A stretch of 64,000 bases of DNA from Paracoccaceae bacterium (GCA_030148225.1 JASBTX010000018.1:1-64000); one strand, 5' to 3'; shown: positions 38,092 through 48,264, numbered from the stretch's first letter. Numbers and translations are program-made. The notes: a model not told the origin generated them from the letters alone.

Positions 38092-39110
38092 GTGCTCCAT
38101 CCTTTGGGAATGCGGGCTGATTGGCGGATGATCAGCGGGCCGTCGATTTCTATGCGCCGGGGCGATGTTTCGTGGCCCTCGATCTGGTCCATCAGCGTGG
38201 CCACGGTTTCGGTCACCATGCGGTTGGCGGGCTGGCGGACGGTGGTCAGGCCATAGGCAGGCCAGCCCGCGGTTGTCACATCATCGTAACCCACGACCGA
38301 CACATCATCCGGAACCTGCAGACCGCGTTCGTATCGCAGATAATCCATCACCGCGAAGGCCATGTGATCATTGGCCACAAACACGGCATCGGGATGGTCC
38401 GGCCCTTCAAACATGCGCGCGGCGGCGGCACGGGCGTTGTCCATCCGGAAATTCCCGGCCTCGCGCGCAATGAGCGTGGCACCACCGGCCTCGAGCCCGG
38501 CACGGAACCCTAATTCGCGGTCGCGCTGGGTCGATGCGCCCTCCCATCCGGCGATATAGCCGATGCGTTCATGCCCGCCCGCCAGCAGGAACTCGGCAAC
38601 CTTGCGCCCGCCCGCGACATTTGCCGATGTCACCGCCGAGAGCGTTTTGTCATCCTGCGACCGGTTGAAAAGCACCACCGGCACCCCGGCAGACCGGCAC
38701 CGCGCCGAAAGCTCGGATGACATCGCCACGGATGCGGCGACGATGCCATCAACCTGATAATCCAGAATTTCCTCGAGCACATTGTCGATTGTGCCGCTTT
38801 GGGTATTGGCCATGAAGATCAGCACATGATAGCCGCGTTCCTGCAACGCGTTCGAGAGACGTTCCAGCGCATCGGGATAGAACTGGTTTTCCAGATAGGC
38901 CACCACAAGCCCGATGATCCGGCTTTTGCCGCTGACCATGGCGCGCGCCAGCGTATTGGGCCGGTAGCCCAGCTCGGACGCTGCCTTGCGCACCTTTTCG
39001 GTCGTCTTGGCCGATGCCGAGGCACCCGGGGTAAAAACCCGGCTGACAGCCGACTGGCTGACACCTGCGCGCCGCGCAACCTCGAGCGAAGTGATCTTGG
39101 GCGCACTCAT
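38088..39110 (-). CDS. LacI family transcriptional regulator
   Basis: 'TSLEVARRAGVSQSAVSRVFTPGASASAKTTEKVRKAASELGYRPNTLARAM'. Confidence 0.95.
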   Translation of the reverse strand: MSAPKITSLEVARRAGVSQSAVSRVFTPGASASAKTTEKVRKAASELGYRPNTLARAMVSGKSRIIGLVVAYLENQFYPDALERLSNALQERGYHVLIFMANTQSGTIDNVLEEILDYQVDGIVAASVAMSSELSARCRSAGVPVVLFNRSQDDKTLSAVTSANVAGGRKVAEFLLAGGHERIGYIAGWEGASTQRDRELGFRAGLEAGGATLIAREAGNFRMDNARAAAARMFEGPDHPDAVFVANDHMAFAVMDYLRYERGLQVPDDVSVVGYDDVTTAGWPAYGLTTVRQPANRMVTETVATLMDQIEGHETSPRRIEIDGPLIIRQSARIPKGWST

Positions 39111-39877
39111 CAGTCGGCCGTCCAGCCCCCGTCGATCAAAAGTGCGGTGCCCGTGACCAGCGCCGCCGCGTCCGAGGCGAGATAGACCACAGCGCCCATG
39201 ATATCCTCGACCTCGCCCACACGGCCCAGCTTGATTTTATCCTCGATCCACGCACGGCGCGCGGGATTGGCAAATGTCGGCTCGGTCAGCGGTGTGCGGA
39301 TGAAGGTGGGGCAGATCGTGTTGATCCGGATACCCTTCGGGCCCCATTCGATCGCCATGGATTTGACCATGCCCTCGATCCCGTGTTTCGAGGCCGCATA
39401 GACAGACCGGTCGATGCCGCCGACATGGCCCATCTGGCTGGAAATATGCATGATCGATCCGCCGCGTCCTGCGTCGATCATCGCTTTTGCCGTGGTCTGG
39501 CTCAGGAAATGGGCGGCGCGCATATTGACGCCCATCACCGCGTCATAATCATCCGGCTGCGTTTCGGTTGCAGGGGAATGCCGTGCCAGACCGGCAGAAT
39601 TTACAACAATATCAAATATCTGACCGCCGACCTTCGCGTCAATCATCTCCAGATCAGCGATATCGAGGACCAGCGCCTCTGCCGACATGCCCGCATCTGT
39701 CATCGCGCCGACTGCGTCATCCAGCCGCCCGGCACCGCGCGCGGCACAGATCACATGCGCCCCTGCCTCGGCCAGGGCAACAGCGCAGCCAAGACCAATC
39801 CCCGAACTGGCCCCGGTCACCAGCGCGTGGCGGCCATCGAGGCGGAATGAAGGGGTGCGGGGAAGGGTAAGTGTCAT
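39110..39877 (-). CDS. SDR family oxidoreductase
   Basis: 'ALVTGASSGIGLGCAVALAEAGAHVICAARG', 'YAASKHGIEGMVKSMAIEWGPKGIRINTICPTFIRTPLT'. Confidence 0.93.
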   Translation of the reverse strand: MTLTLPRTPSFRLDGRHALVTGASSGIGLGCAVALAEAGAHVICAARGAGRLDDAVGAMTDAGMSAEALVLDIADLEMIDAKVGGQIFDIVVNSAGLARHSPATETQPDDYDAVMGVNMRAAHFLSQTTAKAMIDAGRGGSIMHISSQMGHVGGIDRSVYAASKHGIEGMVKSMAIEWGPKGIRINTICPTFIRTPLTEPTFANPARRAWIEDKIKLGRVGEVEDIMGAVVYLASDAAALVTGTALLIDGGWTAD

Positions 39878-40923
39878 GCCGCGTCTCCGATGCCAGTGAT
39901 TGGCCCGGTCGGGCGTGCCTTGTTGAACTCGCGCAGCCGCGCCATGACATCGACGCCCAGTTGCCGGTAGACATGCAAAAGGTCCACCATCACCCAGTTT
40001 TCGCGGATGCGTCCGTCCGGCCCGCGCCGCCAGAAATCAAGCGAACGCATCTCGAGCGGCTGACCGGCGGGCGCGATTCCCATCCAGCCATCATGGGTCA
40101 ATGTCTGCTTCATGTCCGGCCAGCCGGTGACGCCCGCATAATCGCCATCCCCGAAGAAATGATGGGTGATCGCCTCGGCATGCTGCCCCCGGTCCGGCAT
40201 GGCGCGCAGAAACGGGATCTGGTGCCAGTTGCGAAATCCGGCGATGCCGCGGGCCGAGCCGATGCCCGAAGGCCCGTACCAGTTCATGCGCTCGTGCCAG
40301 TAGCGCGGCATTTCCATCGCCTCGGCAGGTTCCCGGGGGTGGCGCGTCATCGCCTTCAGCATGTCGATAATGTGCTGGCGCGTCTCGCGAGAGCGCGCCG
40401 GGTCGCCTGCCGCGGGCTGAAGCCCGTCCAGTGTCATCGGGGCAGGGGGGCACCACTCGCGCCCCAGCGACGGCGCCATGGGCCATGCGTGGGCCTGCAT
40501 CATCACCTCGGGCAGATCCCAGATCATCTGCGTCTCGACGACCCGGCCATCCTCGAAACGGTAGAACTCGTGAAACCGCATATGCGCCAGATGGCCCGTT
40601 GGCGGAATATCCAGAAACGGCGCGGCAAAGGTGCCGCAATAGAAACCGCCGGCACCCAGCCAGAGATGTCCGTGCTCGTCTTCGCCCGCGATCACGATAT
40701 AGTCGCGCCGTTCGGCATCGGGCATGGCCGCTGCCAGCGGCATCATCAGCACGTCCCAATACCCTTGCGCACCGGTCGCCGCATCAAACGGATGGCAAAG
40801 GCGCAGCTCGGCATCCGGCGCGATCACCGCATCCAGCGCGCGCCTCGCCCCGTCCGAAATGCCATCGGCCAGGGCCGCGCGCAGCGGCTGAAAGGCGGAT
40901 TTGGCATCGGTGGCTGGGTTCAT
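39874..40923 (-). CDS. SnoaL/NTF2-like protein (two domains)
   Basis: '[39 protein letters not shown]' and '[31 protein letters not shown]'; start ATG overlaps the upstream stop. Confidence 0.8.
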   Translation of the reverse strand: MNPATDAKSAFQPLRAALADGISDGARRALDAVIAPDAELRLCHPFDAATGAQGYWDVLMMPLAAAMPDAERRDYIVIAGEDEHGHLWLGAGGFYCGTFAAPFLDIPPTGHLAHMRFHEFYRFEDGRVVETQMIWDLPEVMMQAHAWPMAPSLGREWCPPAPMTLDGLQPAAGDPARSRETRQHIIDMLKAMTRHPREPAEAMEMPRYWHERMNWYGPSGIGSARGIAGFRNWHQIPFLRAMPDRGQHAEAITHHFFGDGDYAGVTGWPDMKQTLTHDGWMGIAPAGQPLEMRSLDFWRRGPDGRIRENWVMVDLLHVYRQLGVDVMARLREFNKARPTGPITGIGDAA

Positions 40924-42248
40924 TCCGCCGCCTCGCGGTGGGGTGCGGCCTGACCATAGGGCAGGTTGATACCGCCATAGCGGCGCACGCGGATATTGCA
41001 TTGCTCGGCATGGCCCACGAACCCTTCCAGCATGCAAAGGCGAGAGCCGTATTCGCCGATCAGCGTCGCGGCCTCGTCGGTCGTGACCTTCTGATAGCTG
41101 TGGGTCTTGAGGAACTTGCCCACCCAGAGCCCGCCGGTATAGCGCCCGGCCTTTTTCGTGGGCAGCGTGTGATTGGTGCCGATCACCTTGTCACCATTGG
41201 CCACGTTGGTGCGCGGCCCCAGAAACAGCGCGCCATAGCTGTGCATGTTTTCCAGAAACCAGTCATCGCGGTCGGTCATGACCTGCACATGTTCGTAGGC
41301 CATGTCATTGGCAACGCTCAGCATTTCGTCATAGGTATCGCACAGGACGATATCGCCGTAGTCAAGCCAGCTGGCCTCGGCGGTTTCGCGTGTCGGAAGG
41401 ATTTCCAGCAGGCGCGTGATCTCGTCCATCGTGGCCTCGGCCAGTGACCGGGAATTGGTGATCAGGCAGGCGGGCGAGTTATAGCCATGCTCTGCCTGCC
41501 CCAGAAGGTCGGTCGCGCAAAGCTCGCTGTCAACGCTGTCATCGGCGATCACCATCGTCTCGGTCGGGCCCGCAAAAAGGTCGATACCGACCTTGCCGTA
41601 AAGCTGCCGCTTGGCCTCGGCGACAAAGGCGTTGCCGGGGCCGACCAGCATATGCACAGGCTCAATGCTTTCGGTGCCCAGCGCCATGGCACCCACCGCC
41701 TGAATGCCGCCCAGGCAGTAAATCTCGTGCGCGCCGCCCAGATGCATCGCGGCCACGATGGCGGGGTGCGGTTCTCCGTTCTGGGGGGGGGCGGCGGCGA
41801 TGATGCGCGGCACACCCGCGACATTGGCCGTCAGCACCGACATATGCGCGCTGGCGACCATTGGAAACTTACCGCCCGGGACATAGCAACCGACCGACTG
41901 CACCGGAATATTACGATGCCCGAGGATCACGCCGGGCAGGGTTTCGACCTCGATATCCGTCATCGACGCGCGCTGCGCCTCGGCGAACCGGCGGATCTGA
42001 TCCTGGGCAAAGCGGATATCGGCCATGTCGCCGGGCGAGACCTTTTGCATGGCCGCCGCAATCTCGCTGTCGCTCAGGCGAAAGCTGGCCGGCGCGTAAT
42101 TGTCGAATTTCTGCGACAGATCACGCACCGCCGCGTCGCCGCGCGCGGCAATATCGGCCAGTGTCCCTTCGACGACCTGACGCACCTTGGCGTCATCTTC
42201 CGCCTTCTCGGCTTCGGGTTTGCTTTGCTTCAGAAATTGAATTGCCAT
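40920..42248 (-). CDS. Histidinol dehydrogenase-family protein (HpsN-like alcohol dehydrogenase)
   Basis: '[36 protein letters not shown]', '[35 protein letters not shown]', '[18 protein letters not shown]'; catabolic context. Confidence 0.88.
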   Translation of the reverse strand: MAIQFLKQSKPEAEKAEDDAKVRQVVEGTLADIAARGDAAVRDLSQKFDNYAPASFRLSDSEIAAAMQKVSPGDMADIRFAQDQIRRFAEAQRASMTDIEVETLPGVILGHRNIPVQSVGCYVPGGKFPMVASAHMSVLTANVAGVPRIIAAAPPQNGEPHPAIVAAMHLGGAHEIYCLGGIQAVGAMALGTESIEPVHMLVGPGNAFVAEAKRQLYGKVGIDLFAGPTETMVIADDSVDSELCATDLLGQAEHGYNSPACLITNSRSLAEATMDEITRLLEILPTRETAEASWLDYGDIVLCDTYDEMLSVANDMAYEHVQVMTDRDDWFLENMHSYGALFLGPRTNVANGDKVIGTNHTLPTKKAGRYTGGLWVGKFLKTHSYQKVTTDEAATLIGEYGSRLCMLEGFVGHAEQCNIRVRRYGGINLPYGQAAPHREAAE

Positions 42249-42257
42249 CCTGCTTAC

Positions 42258-42788
42258 TCACTCTTGCGGACGCGGGGCGGTTGCCTCCCCGCGGTCATAT
42301 TTTTCCCATCCATGGCCCTGGAACACGTCAACGCCAAGCTGGGCCAGAACATGCGGAAAATCCACCATGACCCAATTGTCCGATATGCGGCCATCTTCGA
42401 CCTTCCAGAAATCCATGTACCTGATTTCGATGCGTTTTCCGGTTGGGGCGACCCCCATGAACTCACCCGTATGGCTGGCCTCCTGACGGCCAAAGGCAGC
42501 GGCCCATTCCCCCATGTAAAGCCGCGCTTCATCCACACAGACCTTGTCGGAAAACGCCGCCTGAAACGGGCGCTGCCAATTGTCCTGAAATTCGCGCAGC
42601 CCGGTTTTTGTCCCGCAGCCCTGATTGCCCATCCAGCGAAAACTCTCGGCAAAGAACTGACCGATATCATCGATACGGTGATCGTTCAGCCCGTCGACCA
42701 TGCCCTCGATCACGGCGCGGGTTTCCCCGGTTCTTGACATATCCGTGTCGCGGCTCAGAACAGCCTGTTCAGGACGGGAACCTTTCAC
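42258..42788 (-). CDS. SnoaL/NTF2-like protein (single domain)
   Basis: 'MGVAPTGKRIEIRYMDFWKVEDGRISDNWVMVDFPHVLAQLGVDVFQGHGW'; start overlaps the stop of the upstream SnoaL-like gene. Confidence 0.8.
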   Translation of the reverse strand: MKGSRPEQAVLSRDTDMSRTGETRAVIEGMVDGLNDHRIDDIGQFFAESFRWMGNQGCGTKTGLREFQDNWQRPFQAAFSDKVCVDEARLYMGEWAAAFGRQEASHTGEFMGVAPTGKRIEIRYMDFWKVEDGRISDNWVMVDFPHVLAQLGVDVFQGHGWEKYDRGEATAPRPQE

Positions 42789-43780
42789 GTCGCACTCCTT
42801 TCAGCGGCAAAAAGGTCGTATCCCATCTGCAAAAGCACATGCGGGATATCGACAAAAACCCAGTTCTCCGCCAGCCGGTCACCTTCGCGCCGCCACCAGT
42901 CCGACACGCGCATATAAAGCCGCTTGCCGGTGGAGGGTTGATCAAGGAAGGGTTTGGCCTGAACGGCATTCAGCGACGGCCAACCGCCCGAGCAGATGAA
43001 ATCGCCATCGGCAAACCGGGTGAAATGCTGTGTTTCGCTGCCGGGGACGGCGCCGCCGATCCATTCGCTGAAGGTGTTTTCAAAGGGGACCTGAAAACCG
43101 GCGAAATCCTCGATCCCGATAAAGCTGCCAAAGGCTGCGGGCCCGTACCAGATCATGTTGTCATGCCAGAAGGGGCGCCATGCCTCATCGCGCGTGGCGA
43201 GCTGGCGCAGCATTTCCGTCACCAATGCCACCGAATCCGCCGAATGGGCCGGATCACTTTCATCCCAACGCAGCCCGTCCTGACCAAGCGGGCCGGGCAG
43301 GTAGCCGGTAAAGCCGCGCGCGTGCCCCGGGCTGGTTTTGATCGGCCATTGCCCGGCGGCGATCATCAGTTCCGGGATGTCGAGATAGATATAGCTTTCG
43401 ACGGCACGCCCGGCCTCCATCCGGTGAAACTCGCCAAAGCGCAGATGGGCAAGGGCGCCCGTTGGCCGGATGCCGAGCCATGGCTGGCTGAAACGCCCGC
43501 TGTAATAGCCCGTGGCCGTCACCCAGCCCTGGCCCGCATAGCTGCCGCCGAAGGCGATGTAATCACTGCGCTGAAGGCCCGTGAAACTTGCCCGCAAATC
43601 ATCAAGGAACCGCGCGCGATAGGCCCGCCCGCCGGTGACCGGTTCAAATGGATGGACAAGATTGATCTTGCCGTCCTCGGCAAAAAACGCATCGATCGCG
43701 GCATCCGTGTCGGTCGCCTGCATGCGTCTTTGCGCCTCGGCAAAGCGTTTCAAAGCGGCCTTGTTGGCGGACATGCCCAT
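42785..43780 (-). CDS. SnoaL/NTF2-like protein (two domains)
   Basis: 'LGIRPTGALAHLRFGEFHRMEAGRAVESYIYLDIPELMI' and 'DWWRREGDRLAENWVFVDIPHVLLQMGYDLF'. Confidence 0.8.
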   Translation of the reverse strand: MGMSANKAALKRFAEAQRRMQATDTDAAIDAFFAEDGKINLVHPFEPVTGGRAYRARFLDDLRASFTGLQRSDYIAFGGSYAGQGWVTATGYYSGRFSQPWLGIRPTGALAHLRFGEFHRMEAGRAVESYIYLDIPELMIAAGQWPIKTSPGHARGFTGYLPGPLGQDGLRWDESDPAHSADSVALVTEMLRQLATRDEAWRPFWHDNMIWYGPAAFGSFIGIEDFAGFQVPFENTFSEWIGGAVPGSETQHFTRFADGDFICSGGWPSLNAVQAKPFLDQPSTGKRLYMRVSDWWRREGDRLAENWVFVDIPHVLLQMGYDLFAAERSAT

Positions 43781-43784
43781 CGAT

Positions 43785-44666
43785 CTAACCCTTGACCGCA
43801 CCCGCCGTCAGGCCGCTGACGATCTGACGCTGGAAGAACATCACAAGGATAAAGAGCGGCACGGTCGCCGAGACCACGGCGGCAACGGCAAACATCACGT
43901 TGCCTTCGGTATAGGTCGTGCCCAGATAGGCCGCGATTTCGGGGATCATCGTGCGGTTTTCTTCGGACAAGAGCATCGCCGTTACCGCAAAGTCGTTATA
44001 GGCCAGCAGAAAGCTGAAGAGCCCGGTCGTGATCACGCCCGGCCACATCACCGGAATGATCACGTGACGAAAGGCCTGAAACTGGGTGCAGCCATCGACC
44101 TTGGCGCTTTCGTCCAGTTCCTTGGGAATGTTCTGAAAGAACGAATGCAGCATCCAGAGGGTGAAGGGCTGGTTGATCGCCACCAGCACGATGATCGTTG
44201 TCGGCAGGATGCCCCAGAGGTTCCATTCAAAGAACGGCAGCAGATAGCCCGAGACCAGCGTGATCGGCGGCATGGCGCGAAAAATCAGCGCCGTGATCAG
44301 CAGCCAGAACGTGTATTTATGCCCCGAGCGCGACAGGGCGTAGCCCCCCAGCGTGCCGAATGTCAGCGAAGTGCAGACAACGAAGAAACAGACGATGAAG
44401 GTGTTGATGACGTTGCGCCAGAATTCTTCCTGTATCCAGGCACCGCGATAGCCGGCCTCGGTAAAGGCGCTGCCATATTCGGCCTTGGTCCGCTCACCCG
44501 TCAGCGCATAGGTCCAGTCCGCGATGGAAAAGAAATCCAGCTCGACCTTGAAGCTGCCCCATGCCGTCCAGATAAAGGGAAAGGCCGCGGCGATCAGCCA
44601 GATAATGGCAAAGCCATAGATCGTGATCCTGAGGCCCAGCGGTTTTCGTTGCGCAGCGCTTGCCAT
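43785..44666 (-). CDS. Carbohydrate ABC transporter permease (MalG/CUT1 type)
   Basis: Multi-TM, EAA-like motif 'ELDESAKVDGCTQFQAFRHVIIPVMWPGVITTGLFSFLLAYNDF'. Confidence 0.92.
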   Translation of the reverse strand: MASAAQRKPLGLRITIYGFAIIWLIAAAFPFIWTAWGSFKVELDFFSIADWTYALTGERTKAEYGSAFTEAGYRGAWIQEEFWRNVINTFIVCFFVVCTSLTFGTLGGYALSRSGHKYTFWLLITALIFRAMPPITLVSGYLLPFFEWNLWGILPTTIIVLVAINQPFTLWMLHSFFQNIPKELDESAKVDGCTQFQAFRHVIIPVMWPGVITTGLFSFLLAYNDFAVTAMLLSEENRTMIPEIAAYLGTTYTEGNVMFAVAAVVSATVPLFILVMFFQRQIVSGLTAGAVKG

Positions 44667-44669
44667 GGG

Positions 44670-45698
44670 TCAGACCTTTCCCTTGAAATCGCGCCACGTG
44701 CGCACCAGCACCGGCGAAAGCAGAATGGCCACACCGATGATTGTCAGAACCGACGAGGCCGATGCCGACGAAAGCTGCCGGGTCTCGCCCCCAAGGTCGT
44801 TGAAGATGAACCAGCTGAGCGTCTGGGCATGCGCCTGCGCGTTGAAGCCGACGATCGGCTCGAAGACGCGGAAATTATCCATCAGCTGGATGAGCGCAAC
44901 AAAGGTCACAAGCGGCATCAGGTGCGGCACGATCACGTAGCGAACCTGCTGCAGGCGCGTGGCACCGTCGATCTGTGCGGCCTCTACCTGATCCTGTGGA
45001 AGGGTCTGCAGACCCGCGTAAAAGATGACAAAGGCGAAGGGCGCGGCATGCCAGACCCCGTAGACAATGATCGACACCCACATCAGCCCGGTCGACGCCT
45101 TGAGCGAAAGTGACGGATCACCGGCCAGAAACTGTATGAAACTGCCCAATATGCCCCGGCTGTCGATCATCCAGAACAGCACCAGCGACCCGATCAGCGG
45201 GGTTACCACGAAAGGCAGGAGTGAGAAAAAGATCACCAGCCCGCGCAAACGTTCGTTCAGCGCGTTGACTGTCAATGCAATGATCAGACCCAGCAGAATG
45301 ACCAGCGGCGAGACCACGAAAGTAAATGTCAGCGTAAAGGCCATGGCCCGGTAAAAGGGCAGGTTGCCCAGCTTGTCGAAATATTCGCCCCAGCTTTGCG
45401 AGCTTGACCAGGCCTCGCGGGCCTCGGTGATGGCAAGATGCCCCCGGTCAAAGAAGATTTCCAGTCCGACGAAACGCCCCAGCGGTTCGCGTTCGCGCAA
45501 TTCCCGCGTGGCGTCCTGATCGATGGTGGTTTCGGTGGTACACCCGACCAGCGGCGTGCAGTTTTCTACCTCGATCAGTACCGCCGGATGCGGCGCATAG
45601 ATCGACTGCAACACGACCGAGACCAGCGGAAAGGCGATAAAAAGCAGCATCGCCGCACCGGTCGGCAGAAAAAACCAGAAAAAGGTACTGTGTCGCAT
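44670..45698 (-). CDS. Carbohydrate ABC transporter permease (MalF/CUT1 type)
   Basis: EAA motif 'DQVEAAQIDGATRLQQVRYVIVPHLMPL'. Confidence 0.92.
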   Translation of the reverse strand: MRHSTFFWFFLPTGAAMLLFIAFPLVSVVLQSIYAPHPAVLIEVENCTPLVGCTTETTIDQDATRELREREPLGRFVGLEIFFDRGHLAITEAREAWSSSQSWGEYFDKLGNLPFYRAMAFTLTFTFVVSPLVILLGLIIALTVNALNERLRGLVIFFSLLPFVVTPLIGSLVLFWMIDSRGILGSFIQFLAGDPSLSLKASTGLMWVSIIVYGVWHAAPFAFVIFYAGLQTLPQDQVEAAQIDGATRLQQVRYVIVPHLMPLVTFVALIQLMDNFRVFEPIVGFNAQAHAQTLSWFIFNDLGGETRQLSSASASSVLTIIGVAILLSPVLVRTWRDFKGKV

Positions 45699-45764
45699 GA
45701 TGGCCTGTCCGGACGGTTTGGGTGGTGTGGCGGGGGCACGCAGGCGCCCCCGCCGGATCAGAAC

Positions 45765-46994
45765 TTACTGAAGGAAGCCCTTTTCCTTGGCCGCGGCGAC
45801 ATAGGCCGCCTCGACATCGGCAAGCGCCTGTTCAGCCGATTCCTTGCCCTGCATGAAATCCGCCAGCTCGTTGCCAAGCGCGGTATGCATCAGACCCATA
45901 TAGGGCAGCATCGGATAAGGCGTGGTGCCCATCTTGGCCGCTTCGAACACGCCCACGGCGGCCTCGGTTGGCTGGTAGCCTTCGATCAGCCAGACCGCCT
46001 GCTTGGCGACCTCGGGGTCCTGCAGAATGTCAGGACGGATGCCGTTCATCATCGCAACAAAGGTCGCTTCGGCCTCTTCATCGCTGATATTCTTGGCAAC
46101 GGTCCAGCCGTCCCACCAAAGCGTCGATGCCGGCGTGTCGCCACCACCAACGGTCATCGGTCCCGCTACGGCATGGCCGGCCTTAACGGCATCAGTGACA
46201 CCCTCGGCGGTGGTCTGCGTGGCCGCGCGTGACCCCCACATGTTCAGGAGTGCGATATTGCCCGCGCGGTATTCCGCGTTGGTTGCGTTGGAGTCATGCG
46301 TCAGGAAATCGGGGTTCATGTATTCCGACAGCGCCTTCATCATGTTCAGCGCGTTGATGCCGGCCTCTGAGTTCACATTTGGCTCTGCCGTGCCGGGCTT
46401 GAAATGCGCGCCACCGTAGCCCAGGAACATGTTGTTGAATTCCTGCGCGAGGTTCCAGCCCGCCGCATAGGCACCGCCGATCGGGTTTTCCATGATGCCC
46501 TTGTCGCGGATCATCTTGGCGATATCGAGCATTTCCTCGTAGGTTTTCGGCGGCTCGACACCCAGATCGGCCAGAATGTCCTTGCGGTACATCAGGTGCT
46601 GGGCGTTGGCCATGAAGGCCACGGCCATGATATTGCCGTTGATGGTGATCAGCTGCGATTTCTGCAGACCGCCGCCATATTTCGCCACCAGATCATCCAG
46701 CGGGCGGATCACATCCTCGTTCATCAGTGCCACGATGGACGAGTTCGCGATGATCGCCGAGGTATATTCCGCCGGGTTGCCCTGCATGCCGGGAACATTG
46801 ATTTTCTGGTGGTCGGCAGTCAGGTTGGTCGTCACTTCGGCGCCCGAGCATTCTTGTGCACCCGCGCCGACCGTCTGGATCGCCGGGAATTCATTGCCCA
46901 CGATGCTGACGCGCGCCCCGATCTCGCAGGCATAGGCCGTGGTCGATGCCAGTGCGGCAAACGTCCCGGCTAGTGCAATTTTCTTCAAAAACAT
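45765..46994 (-). CDS. ABC transporter extracellular solute-binding protein (family 1)
   Basis: Signal peptide MFLKKIALAGTFAALASTTAYA; 'MYRKDILADLGVEPPKTYEEMLDIAKMIRD'. Confidence 0.92.
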   Translation of the reverse strand: MFLKKIALAGTFAALASTTAYACEIGARVSIVGNEFPAIQTVGAGAQECSGAEVTTNLTADHQKINVPGMQGNPAEYTSAIIANSSIVALMNEDVIRPLDDLVAKYGGGLQKSQLITINGNIMAVAFMANAQHLMYRKDILADLGVEPPKTYEEMLDIAKMIRDKGIMENPIGGAYAAGWNLAQEFNNMFLGYGGAHFKPGTAEPNVNSEAGINALNMMKALSEYMNPDFLTHDSNATNAEYRAGNIALLNMWGSRAATQTTAEGVTDAVKAGHAVAGPMTVGGGDTPASTLWWDGWTVAKNISDEEAEATFVAMMNGIRPDILQDPEVAKQAVWLIEGYQPTEAAVGVFEAAKMGTTPYPMLPYMGLMHTALGNELADFMQGKESAEQALADVEAAYVAAAKEKGFLQ

Positions 46995-47079
46995 TCTGTT
47001 CTCCCTGATAAGACAAGATGCGTCTTGCAAGCCCGCATCCCTGTAAACCCGCCTGAATGACGGGATCTCAAACGGGGCC

Positions 47080-48156
47080 TCAGGCCCCTATTCGCGCACC
47101 CGAAGCGGTATCGAACAGGTGGCAAATTTCGGTTGGTACCCGGATCGAGACCATATCCTCGATCTCGGCGCGGAATGACTTGTCGGCCTTGACGCTGATC
47201 AGTGTGCCGCCGATGCGGACCGTCACCATCGTCGCATCCCCCAAAAGCTCGAGCGTATAGATCGGCGCGTTGATCTGCCCGCTGCCATCCGGGGCAATCG
47301 ATGCATCCTCGGCGCGGAACCCCAGTGTGACCTGGCCGTCGGGTGCGGAAATCCCCTCGATGCGCACATGTTCCGCGTCAAAGGCACCGCCGCCGGCGGT
47401 CCCTTCGATCAGGTTCATTGCCGGGTTGCCGATAAAGCCGGCGACAAAAACATTGGCCGGGGCATCGTAAATCTCGGTCGGGCTGCCGACCTGCTGAACG
47501 ACGCCCTGTTTCATGACAACAACCCGGTCGGCCAACGTCATCGCTTCGATCTGGTCATGGGTGACGTAGACCGTGGTGACCGCCAGTTCATGGCTCAGGT
47601 TCTTGATCTGCGCCCGGGTTGAGACCCGCAGTTTCGCATCAAGGTTCGACAGGGGTTCATCCATCAGAAACACGTTCGGCTCGCGCACGATGGCGCGGGC
47701 CAGTGCCACCCGCTGACGCTGACCGCCCGACAGTTCGGCCGGTTTGCGGTGCAGGAAATCATCCAGTTCGACCATGGCCGAGGCGCGGCGCACCTTGTCG
47801 TCATGCGTGCCCGAGGCGATGCCGCGCACCTTGAGCGGAAAGCGGATATTGTCGTAAACGGTCATGTTCGGATAGAGCGCGTAGGACTGGAACACCATCG
47901 CGATATCGCGATCCTTTGGCTCCAGATCATTGACGACCTTGCCGTCGATCAGGATATCGCCCTCGGTCGCATCCTCGAGCCCGGCGATCATGCGCATCGT
48001 TGTGGTCTTGCCGCAGCCGGACGGCCCCAGAAGCACCAGGAACTCCTTGTCCGCGATGGTCAGATCAAAATTGTCGACGCCGACAAAGGATCCCCAGCGC
48101 TTGGAAATGTTGCGAAGCTGTATTTCTGCCAATGTGAATATCCCCTGAACGCGCAT
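47080..48156 (-). CDS. ABC transporter ATP-binding protein (UgpC/MalK type)
   Basis: Walker A 'LLGPSGCGKTTTMRMIAGLE', 'LSGGQRQRVALARAIVREPNVFLMDEPLSNLDAKLR', C-terminal TOBE region. A TTG start at 48132 is also possible. Confidence 0.93.
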   Translation of the reverse strand: MRVQGIFTLAEIQLRNISKRWGSFVGVDNFDLTIADKEFLVLLGPSGCGKTTTMRMIAGLEDATEGDILIDGKVVNDLEPKDRDIAMVFQSYALYPNMTVYDNIRFPLKVRGIASGTHDDKVRRASAMVELDDFLHRKPAELSGGQRQRVALARAIVREPNVFLMDEPLSNLDAKLRVSTRAQIKNLSHELAVTTVYVTHDQIEAMTLADRVVVMKQGVVQQVGSPTEIYDAPANVFVAGFIGNPAMNLIEGTAGGGAFDAEHVRIEGISAPDGQVTLGFRAEDASIAPDGSGQINAPIYTLELLGDATMVTVRIGGTLISVKADKSFRAEIEDMVSIRVPTEICHLFDTASGARIGA

Positions 48157-48160
48157 TATT

Positions 48161-48178
48161 TTTGCAAACGTATGCAAA
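48161..48178. promoter_or_regulatory. LacI-family-like operator 1 (TTTGCAAACGTATGCAAA)
   Basis: Near-palindrome with central CG; its reverse complement recurs 38 bp downstream. Confidence 0.75.
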
Positions 48179-48215
48179 AAGGCTAGTCTTGGAAGGGCGC
48201 TTATGGCAAGGATTA

Positions 48216-48232
48216 TTTGCATACGTTTGCAA
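48216..48232. promoter_or_regulatory. LacI-family-like operator 2 (TTTGCATACGTTTGCAA)
   Basis: 17-nt exact inverted copy of operator 1 in the divergent promoter region. Confidence 0.75.
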
Positions 48233-48264
48233 TTTATCTGCAAGCCGATGAAAAAAGGTGATAA

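Noticed and set aside
36655-38256. 533-aa plus-strand ORF
   Set aside because: Antisense to the bicupin/SnoaL/LacI genes, which have clear family motifs; low-complexity His/Gly/Arg composition typical of antisense frames in GC-rich DNA.
39871-40953. 360-aa plus-strand ORF
   Set aside because: Antisense to the SnoaL-like gene at 39874-40923, whose coding signal is much stronger.
41487-45113. Long plus-strand ORFs (41487..42737, 42608..43795, 43635..45113)
   Set aside because: Antisense shadows of HisD-like, SnoaL-like and ABC permease genes; no recognisable domains.
47074-47089. GGGGCC-TCA-GGCCCC hairpin as a terminator
   Set aside because: It overlaps the stop codon of the ABC ATPase gene and lacks a U tract; too weak to call.
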